Below are positions 8,915-19,100 of a stretch of DNA of 64,000 nt, piece by piece. Numbering within the stretch: the stretch's first letter is position 1; each line of letters starts with the position of its first letter. The stretch lies in the NCBI RefSeq assembly GCF_000156575.1, contig NZ_GG666044.1, positions 31,118-95,117 on the forward strand. The letters are read 5' to 3'. This DNA is from Anaerococcus lactolyticus ATCC 51172. Its GTDB lineage: Bacteria; Bacillota; Clostridia; Tissierellales; Peptoniphilaceae. The notes beneath the pieces were generated by a model. The model made no database searches. It was not told where the DNA came from and worked only from the letters and a program-made list of their open reading frames with translations. Made by a program: the position numbers and the translations under genes.

Positions 8915-11900
8915 TTCTCTTGTAAAGAATAGTCCGACACTTGATGCTGCCATCAATCCTAGGTAGAATTCGTAGTTTGTTATTATTCCTGTGCGTGGAT
9001 TTAATACCTTGGCTAGGGCTTTCTTTGTACCGGCTACTCCGCTATTTACAGTTGCTGATACACTTCCTGCTATTTTGCCTGCAGCATTTCCTACTGTTTT
9101 CACAGTTTGGTCTACCTTCGCTTGGATTTCAACTATTTCATTACCACCCTTTTGACTTGGATTATTTCCTTTGTCTTTTGGATTTTCCCCTGGCTTGTCA
9201 CCTGTTTTGTCCCCTGGTTTGTCGACTGGCTTATCTCCTGGATTTCCTCCATCAGGATCGCTAGGATTTGGTGTACCAGTGTCATCACTTGGTGTATCAT
9301 CTCCACCTTTGTTATCACTTGGTTTGTCTCCATCTGGGTTTGGGTCTGTGCCTCCACCTGAAGTATCTCCTCCAGAATTTTCATCATCTGAACCCTTGCC
9401 TACTGGACCTCCTCCCACGTTTGGACCAACGCCAAATTTACTGTACTTAGCTGTGATTACTGTCAAAGCCTTGTCGAATTTGTGGCTTACTTGCCCACTT
9501 TGATCAGAGAATTTAAAGTTTTTATTCGCATCTTCCTTAAGATTATTTTCATCATCTCCATCCTGGTACTTCCAGCCATCAAATACATAGTCTTGTGCAG
9601 TTGATTCGTCCACCTCATTAATCATAACGTCTGTATCTTTCTTAACCCAGTAGATGGTCTTTTTAGGCTTTAAGGTATCCTTATCTCTTTTTACAATGAC
9701 TTTTACAAAGTCAGCTGGCACATCAGGTCTAGTTTCATCTGGATTTCCTAGGACAACATTATCAACAAATTTCGCTACTATATAATTAGTTTCTGAATTA
9801 AACTGGTAATTCCCATCCACAAATGCCTTCCAATTTGTATTTAATCCTTGCTGAATAGTCCATCTTAAGAAAGACTTTCCACTTACTGGACTAATCTCAG
9901 GCAAATTGATATCTGCCTTTTGATTTCCACTTGCTGATATACTTATATCAACATTTGGATGAACCTTATAAGCTCTTTGAGCCTTATCTTGATTATCATC
10001 AGTTGGTATTATATAGAGGTTTACATAACCTTCAGGAATAGGATCTGTGGTATTTTCAGGATATACCTTATCAACAACCCTAACTATAAGGTCTGTAAGG
10101 ACGCTTGTTCCATCTTCAAGAGCTATCTTAACTGGTACTTTCTTATCTCCAAGAGTACTTACATCAACATTATCTGGGTTGACTTCTCCGATAAATTCTA
10201 ATGTATCTTTTGCTCCTAGAGTCTTCTCAACTTTTTCTCCATTAACTTCTATGGTATATTTAACATTCTTCCTATAATCGTCTATATTTGGTCTAACACC
10301 CCTAAAGGTTTCTATTACGCCACCATTTGCTTCTGGAATAGGCTTTATAGGTGTCCAAGGGACTTGATGGCTATAAATAGCTTTAATGGTAGTGTTATCA
10401 TTAAAGCTATAGGTCAAATCCTTATCCCATTTAACAAAAGTATAGCCTTCTTTACCAGTTGGAGAATTTACAGGGATAGTAACTTCAATATTTTTCCTAA
10501 CCCTATAATAAGACTTAGATCGATCTGTTGCATTTTCAGTAGGGTCCACTGTTACCAAGAGGTAATCTTCATAACCTTTTGGTATATCAGTTTCACTATC
10601 CACTGGTTTTACCTTTTCTAATACCTTAACAGGTATATCAACATAGTAGATTTCCCCAGACTTATAGATAACCTTAACAGTTGCATAATTTTTGTACACT
10701 TCTTTGTTTTCGTTATTTGTTACCTTGGTTTCAGGATCTAGAACTTCTGCGCTTACATCAGGTTCTTTAGTTATTTCATAAGCTTCTATTTCTGTAAAAT
10801 CTTTTTTATCAGCAAGTTTGCCTGCCTTTATAGCTTGCTTATAGCTCTCAAGCTCTGGATTATTTCCAATATAGGTCACAACCGTTTCTGCGCTTACTCC
10901 TTGTGGTATTGGTTTAGATTTTGTAGAATACTTGGCTACAATAACAATTTCGCTAGCAATTTTATGATGCTTAGTCATATCAAAGTCGGTTTCTTTATTA
11001 TTAGACATAACAGTCCATTTCTCAAAAATATAAGGTTTTATTCCTACTGGTTTATTCGCTTCTGGAATTTTGACATAAGCTTTTTGATTTACATAATAAG
11101 TTTTTGTTTGCTTATCAACAGCCTTATCAGTTGGGTCAACTGTAACTTTTACAAAACCCTCCAAGAACTTATCTTTTTTAAGAATATTTACCTTGCCCTT
11201 GTCATCCAAGGCCCTGTAAATATTTTTATAAACTAAGACTGGTATATCAAATTCTTTACTTGTCTTATCCTTAAAAGAAATTTTAACTTTTATACTTGTT
11301 TTGATTGGCTCTGGATCGGAGACTTTACTATTATAAACATCATCTTCTTTTAGCTTCTCATAAATCGCCTTCTCATCATCAAGTATTTCATAAGACTTGT
11401 AATTATCCATCTTAATAAACTCTGCTAGGGCCTTATCATAATCAGCTTTCTTTGGTCTAAAGTCATTAATATATCCATTTTCATTTTTTGATGATTCAAA
11501 GACCTTAATAGGCTCTATTTCTGGGTACTTTTTATCTATGAAACTAATCTCGAAGGTGTAATCCCTAGTAATGACTGTGTGAGGATCAAGCAAGCCATTT
11601 GCAGGATTATCTTTTTGCGACCAGCTACCGATTTGATAACCTGGATCTGCTAGAAGGTCTGCGTCATTTTTATCTTTTTTCCCATTATTTGTAGGAACAT
11701 GAACTTTTGAGAAATACAAACCATCAATAACATCATAATGAACTTCCTTGATTTCTTTTCCATTCTCATCCTTGCCGAATGATCCATGGTCTTTTGCTAC
11801 AAAGCTTATCCTATGATAGCCTTTAGGTGGCTTATCGTACTTGTCTTTTATAAGCCTAATATCCTTATAGTAGAAGTTGACTTGAGCATTCTCTAAATTA

Positions 11901-14900
11901 TCTCCTACATCTACTCCATTTATACTTAGGAGTTTGTTATTTTCCTCATTTACCGTAAAAACAAGCTGAGTTTGAGGCTTGCTTACAAGTTTAAAACCTG
12001 GGATTAGTCTATAGTTTCTTGCATCAAAGTGCCTATTTCCATTTGATATTTCATCCTGGTCTATTATTTGCTTGGTCAAATTAGAATTTGGTTTGCCGAC
12101 AGTCGGATATTTTTTTGTATCCTTAAGATCAGCATCATTATCTACGAGTAGGTAATTTACCTTATATTCCCTCTTACGATATGGCTTATAGAAAAATTGC
12201 AATTGGTTATAAGCCATAGGGCATTCTACTCTATCGACCTTGACGTTTTGGTAGTAGGTATTTATCTCATTAGTAATATCACTACTATCAGTCGGACTTT
12301 CAGATTCTTCTTTTATCTTATCCCTATATTGTATAAATGCTTCCCTAACTTTTTCTGGTGCTCGTTCAAGATCCTTGTCAGGTACTAGAGTCCGATTTTC
12401 GCCTTGAAGTTTCGCAAAGTAGTAAGCAAAAGTGCCCTCTCTTTGGTTTTCCAAAATATTAATTTTAGTTTCGGTCTTATCTTCATTTAGGTCTTTATCC
12501 AATATGTGGTCTGTTATCTTGACATCATAGAGGTTGTTTTTTGCCCAAATAGCCTTTAGGTAAACATCCGAATAGATTTCACTTTCGAAAGTATATTGGC
12601 GAGCTGGACCGTATTTTTCTTTGAAAGAATCATCAACTTCGCCAGTATTGTTTCCTTCATCATCTTTTTTAAATATGACATGCTCCCAGCCCATAAAATC
12701 ATAACCCGGTCTTCTAGGAACGGATGGAGCTTTTATAGCTAATCCATTCTCTACAATAAAGACTTGCTTGCCAGAAGTCGAAGTCTCATCTTCTATTGGA
12801 AGTTTGTACTTCTTATTTTCCTTAATACTTGTCCTTACATCATCACCAACTTCATACTTACTGCTCTTTAGGTCCATAGGCTTTATCATGTACTTGCTAG
12901 TTTCACCAGCATCCAAACCTAAATCGAAAGTAACTTTACTATCGGTATCGCATCCCCATTTAGCATAAAGGGTTATATTATGGGCAGGCATGGTATAATT
13001 TCCATCCTTAACTAGGGTAGTTCCTTCAGGATTCAAAGACCAGCCCAAAAACTTCCAAGACTCTGGCACCCATTTAGGCTTTTCGGGAACCCTTTTTTTG
13101 TCTATGATATGCTCTTGATCATATTCTTCCCTTGCCTTTTTGTTTTCTTCATCAGACTTTTCATAGTCGAAGTTGTACACTCCGTCTAGCCACCTTAGTG
13201 GATGATGGTAAGGCACTGACACTTTTTCTGAATCTTTGTAGGAAGTATCATCCCTAACCTTTCTTGGGTCATTGTTAAAGTTTATTGTGTAGGACTTGCG
13301 TAAATACTCAAATACCAAATAGGAATTTTCATCAAATTCTATCGGTTGAACATTTTCTTTTTCTTGATTATTTTCTTCCTTGTTTTTATCTTCTTGATTG
13401 CCCTCTTGATTATTCTCTTCATTATTTTCTTCTTGATTCTCTTCTTCTTGATCATTCTCAACTTTTTCAGGAAACTGACCTAAGAATCTTATCTTATATT
13501 TTTTCTCATAGAGGTTTTTATAGTTTTTTACATCTTCTCTTGGGGCTCCTATAAATTTTAGGTAGGTCTTAAATTCCTCTAACCTATCACTATCCTCTTC
13601 ATTTAGCTCATTAAAATCATACTTATCCTTTTTATACATTATTCTTGTTTTCTTATGTTTTGGCTCAAAGCCTTCTATATCAGGCGGAGTGAAATCATAA
13701 TCAGCTATAGGGGTATCAAATTTCCTATATTGTAGGGGATAGTCACGGATTTTTTCTACAGTTTCGCCTTCTACTTCAAAACCAGGGTAGGTTTCCATTA
13801 TAAACTCAACTTGGTAAGGTTCGCTTTGATTACTTGAATCTATACCAAAGCACATCTCCCTTTCTCCTAATGGCCTTTCGCCATTATCGCCAAGGGGAAG
13901 TGTCTTTGAGTAACCACCCTTTTTTTTATCTTTAATATCGCTAGAATCTAGGAAGTCATCTGCTGTTAGCCTATAGGGTGGGGTATCCCTATAAGAATAT
14001 GCTTTATTCTTGGTCGAAGCTACCCAACCCAAACTACGATAACCTTCAGGGTAGCCTTTGACATTTTCGATTGGATCTGGCCACAAGCCTTGCAAGTTTT
14101 GGTTAAAACGAGCCTTGAAGCTATAAGGATTGCCTTTTTTAGAGTCATAGACCTCGCCATCCTTTGTAATAATAGGCCAAAAATGACCTTCACTATCATT
14201 TTCCGTAATTAACTTTGAAAAGTAGAGGGTGTAGACTTGCCTATCGAAGTAGATTTTGTAGCTGGTATTTCCCGTAGCGTCTATGGTTCTAGAGACTTTT
14301 TTGTAGACCGATTCGCCAGAATCATCTTCCACCTTTTCATTGGATACATCTTGATTTTGACTGTCGGTTAGGGCCTTGTTATACTTAAAATATTTATCAA
14401 ACTCAGCACTATCCTTATAAATTTTGTTTAGCCTAGCCTTGTCTAGATCAGGAAAGGCAATTCCGTCTATAGATATATTGGCTATATCTGGAACTGTTCC
14501 TGTTTTACCTGTAAGAACTCGGTTTCCCACAAATTCATACTTATCTTTGAGGTCAAGCTTTGGATTTTTGTCATCATAATCTGCTTTTTCTACCCAAAAT
14601 TCCACCGAATACTCAGCCTTATCATTTTCCTTATAAATGGCCTTGAAGGTGATATCTTCTGCTGGCATAGCATTTTGGAAGCCTTCTTGATATTTTGTCA
14701 TATCAATAGGGCGCTTGGCTGGAATTGTTGTTATTTCTCCACTCTTATCTTTTATACAAATATCCTTATCTGCTACCCAATGGTCGAATACTGCACCGTC
14801 TTTTTTAGGTATCTCTGTTACTGATGGGATGGTTTGACCATAAAAGAGGGTCATATCAGGGATATAAGTTCCCCCATCGGTATTTATTTTTACTTGGAAA

Positions 14901-15724
14901 CTCTTTCTGTTGTAGTAGATTACGAAGGGACTGTTTGTAGCTTCTGGTACAATTATTTCCAAATTGTCGGCATTTCTCTCTGGTTCGAATCCCTTAATTT
15001 TTTCTTTCAACTTCACAAAATCCATTTCAGAATAGTCTATTGGCCATCCGAACTTTAAATTGAAAAGATTATCAAGCTTCAATCTTTGTCCCGTCTTAGG
15101 AAATTCTCCAAATGCATTTTTTTGTATGGTTATGATTTCTTTTTCACCTTCAAGGTTTTCATATAGGTCTCTATCTTTCAAACTTTGAAATAAGTGTTTT
15201 ACCTTGATACCGTTATTAATAGTAGGCTCGTAGTTTATATCTGTTGTGCTATTATGTAGCAAGCCTTCTTTTTTGCTAGCATTTTTTCTTATGAAGTCAT
15301 AGCTTGCTATATATTCTCCATCTGGCTTTTTGTAGCCCTTAAGTGTTGGTGGATTAACCTTGTAATTTACCTTAGCTTTTTCTTCATCGCTCGCATTTTC
15401 CCCAACACTTGCTACATAGGGTTGACTAGCAAGCTCCATTTCCTCGAGATTGGTTAGTTTTCCAGTTACCGGTCTTTTGTAAGACCACATGTATGTATAT
15501 ACACTAGGCTCGTCAGGATTGGTGATGGTATCCCCTTCTTTTAGAACATAAATTTCTTCATTAGGAAGATCATTAATAATCCTCTTATCCACTAGGGGAT
15601 ACCTCTTGTCTTTATTTATATCATTGTATTCGCTCTCAAATTTTCCTGCGAAAACTGGTGTAATATTTGATGCAACTATAGTTAGTGAAGTTACAAATGC
15701 CAAAATTCTTTTCGCTACTTTCAT
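8891..15724 (-). CDS. Giant cell-wall-anchored surface protein 1 (InlB-B-like, Rib-like and GYxFxxW repeats, NPxTG sorting signal)
   Basis: A 2277-aa secreted protein. It starts with a signal peptide (MKVAKRILAFVTSLTIVASN, likely cut after PVFA at about residue 26). The N-terminal 250 residues match those of the second giant protein (PYVASVGENASDEEKAKVN). Next come modules resembling the Listeria-Bacteroides/InlB B repeat (for example DGGTYIPDMTLFYGQTIP, FMGWEH), an acidic E/N/Q tract near residues 755-792, Rib-like segments, and four modules with a V.V.PT..A...Y.V core ending in a W. A G/D/P/K-rich wall-spanning region leads to the sorting signal: LNPRTGI, hydrophobic LGLMAASSVGLFF, then REKK. 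The motif is NPRTG, not LPxTG. It should be sortase-anchored and act as an adhesin; no sortase gene is in the window. The function is inferred from architecture only. Confidence 0.9.
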   Translation of the reverse strand: MKVAKRILAFVTSLTIVASNITPVFAGKFESEYNDINKDKRYPLVDKRIINDLPNEEIYVLKEGDTITNPDEPSVYTYMWSYKRPVTGKLTNLEEMELASQPYVASVGENASDEEKAKVNYKVNPPTLKGYKKPDGEYIASYDFIRKNASKKEGLLHNSTTDINYEPTINNGIKVKHLFQSLKDRDLYENLEGEKEIITIQKNAFGEFPKTGQRLKLDNLFNLKFGWPIDYSEMDFVKLKEKIKGFEPERNADNLEIIVPEATNSPFVIYYNRKSFQVKINTDGGTYIPDMTLFYGQTIPSVTEIPKKDGAVFDHWVADKDICIKDKSGEITTIPAKRPIDMTKYQEGFQNAMPAEDITFKAIYKENDKAEYSVEFWVEKADYDDKNPKLDLKDKYEFVGNRVLTGKTGTVPDIANISIDGIAFPDLDKARLNKIYKDSAEFDKYFKYNKALTDSQNQDVSNEKVEDDSGESVYKKVSRTIDATGNTSYKIYFDRQVYTLYFSKLITENDSEGHFWPIITKDGEVYDSKKGNPYSFKARFNQNLQGLWPDPIENVKGYPEGYRSLGWVASTKNKAYSYRDTPPYRLTADDFLDSSDIKDKKKGGYSKTLPLGDNGERPLGEREMCFGIDSSNQSEPYQVEFIMETYPGFEVEGETVEKIRDYPLQYRKFDTPIADYDFTPPDIEGFEPKHKKTRIMYKKDKYDFNELNEEDSDRLEEFKTYLKFIGAPREDVKNYKNLYEKKYKIRFLGQFPEKVENDQEEENQEENNEENNQEGNQEDKNKEENNQEKENVQPIEFDENSYLVFEYLRKSYTINFNNDPRKVRDDTSYKDSEKVSVPYHHPLRWLDGVYNFDYEKSDEENKKAREEYDQEHIIDKKRVPEKPKWVPESWKFLGWSLNPEGTTLVKDGNYTMPAHNITLYAKWGCDTDSKVTFDLGLDAGETSKYMIKPMDLKSSKYEVGDDVRTSIKENKKYKLPIEDETSTSGKQVFIVENGLAIKAPSVPRRPGYDFMGWEHVIFKKDDEGNNTGEVDDSFKEKYGPARQYTFESEIYSDVYLKAIWAKNNLYDVKITDHILDKDLNEDKTETKINILENQREGTFAYYFAKLQGENRTLVPDKDLERAPEKVREAFIQYRDKIKEESESPTDSSDITNEINTYYQNVKVDRVECPMAYNQLQFFYKPYRKREYKVNYLLVDNDADLKDTKKYPTVGKPNSNLTKQIIDQDEISNGNRHFDARNYRLIPGFKLVSKPQTQLVFTVNEENNKLLSINGVDVGDNLENAQVNFYYKDIRLIKDKYDKPPKGYHRISFVAKDHGSFGKDENGKEIKEVHYDVIDGLYFSKVHVPTNNGKKDKNDADLLADPGYQIGSWSQKDNPANGLLDPHTVITRDYTFEISFIDKKYPEIEPIKVFESSKNENGYINDFRPKKADYDKALAEFIKMDNYKSYEILDDEKAIYEKLKEDDVYNSKVSDPEPIKTSIKVKISFKDKTSKEFDIPVLVYKNIYRALDDKGKVNILKKDKFLEGFVKVTVDPTDKAVDKQTKTYYVNQKAYVKIPEANKPVGIKPYIFEKWTVMSNNKETDFDMTKHHKIASEIVIVAKYSTKSKPIPQGVSAETVVTYIGNNPELESYKQAIKAGKLADKKDFTEIEAYEITKEPDVSAEVLDPETKVTNNENKEVYKNYATVKVIYKSGEIYYVDIPVKVLEKVKPVDSETDIPKGYEDYLLVTVDPTENATDRSKSYYRVRKNIEVTIPVNSPTGKEGYTFVKWDKDLTYSFNDNTTIKAIYSHQVPWTPIKPIPEANGGVIETFRGVRPNIDDYRKNVKYTIEVNGEKVEKTLGAKDTLEFIGEVNPDNVDVSTLGDKKVPVKIALEDGTSVLTDLIVRVVDKVYPENTTDPIPEGYVNLYIIPTDDNQDKAQRAYKVHPNVDISISASGNQKADINLPEISPVSGKSFLRWTIQQGLNTNWKAFVDGNYQFNSETNYIVAKFVDNVVLGNPDETRPDVPADFVKVIVKRDKDTLKPKKTIYWVKKDTDVMINEVDESTAQDYVFDGWKYQDGDDENNLKEDANKNFKFSDQSGQVSHKFDKALTVITAKYSKFGVGPNVGGGPVGKGSDDENSGGDTSGGGTDPNPDGDKPSDNKGGDDTPSDDTGTPNPSDPDGGNPGDKPVDKPGDKTGDKPGENPKDKGNNPSQKGGNEIVEIQAKVDQTVKTVGNAAGKIAGSVSATVNSGVAGTKKALAKVLNPRTGIITNYEFYLGLMAASSVGLFFTREKKNKDEE
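13351..13457 (-). repeat. Acidic low-complexity repeat inside giant wall protein 1
   Basis: The encoded peptide is built of short units such as NEENNQEGNQEDKNKEENN, almost only E, N, Q, D and K. The DNA is a degenerate repeat of AGAAGAAAATCAAGA-like hexamers and nonamers, so its length may vary between strains. Confidence 0.7.
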
Positions 15725-15762
15725 TCTTTATCCTTCTTGCATTATAGATTTTTTATTTTTTT

Positions 15763-15768
15763 ATTATA
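15763..15768 (-). promoter_or_regulatory. Probable -10 box of giant wall protein 1
   Basis: The minus strand reads GGTGTATAATAAAA, with TATAAT 39 nt before the start codon. The same 14 bases, and a TATATTTT upstream, occur before the second giant gene (27572-27577), so the two genes probably share a promoter type. A clear -35 box is not visible. Confidence 0.5.
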
Positions 15769-15774
15769 CACCCA

Positions 15775-15875
15775 TTTTTTAGGAAAATATAGATTTTTCA
15801 TAAAGTTTTTTTGATTTTTTTGTTATTTATCTCGTTTTTTTAGAAAAATATGGTTTTTTTATAAATATTTCTTGG
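15775..15875. repeat. AT-rich imperfect tandem repeat upstream of giant wall protein 1
   Basis: Two roughly 38-nt segments, starting at 15775 and 15835 and offset by about 61 nt, share TTTTTTAG(G/A)AAAATAT followed by a T-run and ATAAA. The 15725-15914 stretch holds no gene. Its role could be bent DNA or an upstream promoter element; neither is shown. Confidence 0.5.
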
Positions 15876-15914
15876 TTTCTCATTAAAAAATGCTTATTAT
15901 TCTAAATATATAGT

Positions 15915-16051
15915 GGGCAATCCTACAAAGACATGCCCCCTCATTCATGAGATATTTATTTTTCGTCAATCATCTCCAGTCATTCTGAACGGAGTGAGGA
16001 ATCTCATGAAGGAAGGCCCCTTAGTTCATGAGATGTCTCGTTTGCGCTTAC
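15915..16051. repeat. Short interspersed repeats, block B
   Basis: One partial and one fuller unit of the same roughly 80-nt repeat found at 8561-8799 (core GTCATTCTGAACGGAGTGAG at about 15976-15995). They sit directly downstream of the second giant gene in the same position relative to its terminator as block A has to the first gene. Confidence 0.7.
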
Positions 16052-16166
16052 CATGGCGGTGGGCTTGTTATGTTTACGAGGTTTCCATTTCCAAATTTTC
16101 GACAAAAAAAGACCGCAAGCTCTTGCTTACGATCTTTTGATTTTATTCTTCGTCCTTATTCTTTTT
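16052..16166. repeat. 115-nt block identical to 8800-8914 (copy B)
   Basis: This is the second copy of the perfectly conserved 3'-end/terminator block. The first mismatch on the gene side is at 16167. Confidence 0.9.
16104..16136 (-). terminator. Rho-independent terminator of giant wall protein 2
   Basis: The sequence is identical to the terminator of giant protein 1: an 11-bp stem with seven T on the minus strand, 6 nt after the stop at 16143. Confidence 0.9.
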
Positions 16167-19100
16167 ATCTCTTGTAAAGAATAGTCCGACACTTGATGCT
16201 GCCATCAATCCTAGGTAGAGTTCATAGCTAGTTATGATACCAGTGTGTGGGTTTAATACCTTGGCTAGGGCTTTCTTTGTACCGGCTACTCCGCTATTAA
16301 CAGTTGCTGATACACTTCCTGCAATCTTGCCTGCAGCATTACCTACTGTCTTCACAGTCTGGTCTATCTTCGCTTGGATTTCAACTATTTCATTACCACC
16401 CTTTTGATTTGGATTCTTTCCTTTGTCTTTTGGATTATCCTTGTTATTTGGATTGTCCTTATCTTTCGGATTGTCCTTGTTGTCTGGATTGTCCTTATCT
16501 TCTGGCTTGTCGCCTGGTTTGTCCCCTGGTTTATCGCCTGGATTTCCTCCATCAGGATTTTCAGGATTTGGTGTAACAACTCCTGGGTTGTCACCATCTC
16601 CACCTGGAGTAGGTCCTGGAGTTGGGCCTGGTGGTATTATGCAGACATCACATCTAACATACTTAGCACTTATTACAGTCACTTTTTTGCTAAATGTATG
16701 GCCTACTTGTTTGTCATCTTTAAAGAAGCTAAAGTCTTTATCAGGAACTTCTGTCAATTGATTATCAGTTCCTTCTTCATACTTCCATCCAACAAACATG
16801 TAGTCTTTTCTGCTAGCCCCGTCTGTTTCTGGTAAGAAGACATCAGCCTTAGGATTTACCCAATAGATGCTTTCCTTATTATAAACATCATCTTCACGTT
16901 TTACTACTACCTTCACATAGGTATTTGGCCTAGCAATCTCAGTTGTCTTATCAACTTGTCTAATAACACTTGGATAATAAGATGCTTTTATAGTAGTCAC
17001 GTTGTTAGTGAACTGCCTTGGTCCGAATGGGCTTTCAGCTTCATCACTAGCAGTCCATCCCTTTAAGAATCCTCCATCTTTTGGTGTAACATTCATTTCT
17101 GGAATTGTTACGTTAACTTTTGGATTTACATAATATACTTTAATTTCTGGATTTTCAGCATTTTCTGTAGGGTCGACTATGACTTTCTTATAATCTTCTG
17201 GTGCATCAACCTTGTCAGTAGACTTTGGATCTACAGGAATCAAGTTTTTGTAAATCTTAACTGGGACTTTAACTTCATATTCCCTACCATCAGTTAACTT
17301 TATTTTAACCTTTGCATTTACTATAGTAGATGTCTGGCCAGCTGGAACTTTTGTTTCAGCAGTAGGACCACCTTCTACACCTGTAACTTCAAATTTATCA
17401 GGAGTGATTTCCTCTTTTTCTTCTCCACCAGCTTCATTTTTCTTTGTAATGGTTAGTACAGTTATGCTGTTCTTGTAATCATCATAAGTAAGGGTACTAC
17501 CCTCATAAGTCACGATAGTGTTTGCATCTCTCTTAGGTTCTGGCTTAATATACGTATCATATTGAGCTTTTATTATAGTTTTTACTACAAATCTGCCACT
17601 TAGTGGCCTATCCCAATGGCTGAAGTTATACTTATCGCCTTTATCATTAATAGCCTTACCTGTTGGGTTTTCTACCGTAATTGTAACATCCTTCTCAGGA
17701 TTTACCCAATATGTTTCTGTTTTTGGAATTTTATTTCCTGCTCCATCAACCAAGACAGCATTATCTGTCCTATCGATAACTACCTCAACATAGTTTTCAG
17801 GAACTTTTGGTTTATCTTCCCCTTCTTTTTGAGGAACAATATTTTCAACCACTGTCACATTTACTGTCACAGTTGTAGTCTTGCCATTTGGATAGGTGAT
17901 TTTTAGCTTGGCTTTTGTTTCACCAGTAGTAGATGTATCTGGTCGTCCATCACCATCAAACTCAATCTTTGTTCCTGGTGGCAAGTTTTCCTTTGATGAT
18001 GGGTCCTCATCCTTGTAGATATTATTTATGAAATCTCTTGGATTTGGAACTGAGTCCTTTGGTATAATCTTTTCACCTGCTTTAATGGCTGGTGTTAGAG
18101 GTTGTTGGTTTAGTTTGAATTTAGCTTTTATAGTTGTCTTAGCAGCAGTAAAGATATCAGAAATACCATCTTGATATTGTTTGCTTCCATCTTCTACTTT
18201 CCAATATTCAAACTCATAAGTTATATCACTACCTTTAACCTTAGCTCCACTTGGCTTAGCAACTGGTAGGCTTACTTTCTTCTTAGGATTTACATAGAAA
18301 GTTTTTACTTGCTTATCATTTGCTCCTAGTTTTGCCTTATCAGTAGAGTCAACAACTACTTCCACAAATCCAGTTGGTTTTGTAGTTTTTTCATCGATTT
18401 TTTCTACATAATCTTTGCTTACTATAACAGGTACATCAACCACATAGCTAGATCCGTCTGTGTAGTGAACTTTTACTTTTTCAGTAAATGAACCAGCCTT
18501 GTTTGTGTTCACCCTCTTATCTGGATCTTGTTCAATGATAACAACACTATCAACAGTCTTTCCTTCTGGTGGTGTGATTGCCTTCTTGTAGTCAATGTCT
18601 GATAGGCTATCGCCAATGTTTTTGATAATTGTATTAACAGTTGGCTCAAGAGGAGTAATCACCCCAATGTCCTTACTATATGAAGCAAATATCTTAGTTT
18701 CTTTAGTAAAGTTATTTCTATCTCCAGGTTTGATTTCTACCTTTTCATTTTGAGCATCTAGGTAATACCATTTCACAAAAGTATATTTGTTATCTGCTGG
18801 TGTTGGGTCCTTTTCAGGAATAGCTACTTTCGCATTTGGATTTACATAGTAGACTTTTTCTTGGCTATCTTTTGCCAAATTTGTTGGCACTAGGGTTACC
18901 TTTACAAACTCTTTTAAATAATCGTCGTTATTGACAATATTAGGTTTGTCACCGTTGTTTAGTCCCCTATAAATATTCTTATAAAGCTTGATTGGCACAT
19001 CTACTATAACTTTGCTGCCATCTTCTAGACTTAGCTTAGCTTTAATCTTTAATTCTTTTGGACCAGAATCTCCAACAGGACTTCCGTCTTCTTTTAGCTT

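Noticed and set aside
8561..8925. Small plus-strand reading frames with NGVRNL-like peptides (also at 15913-16140)
   Set aside because: They are translations of interspersed repeats and lack ribosome binding sites and independent coding features.
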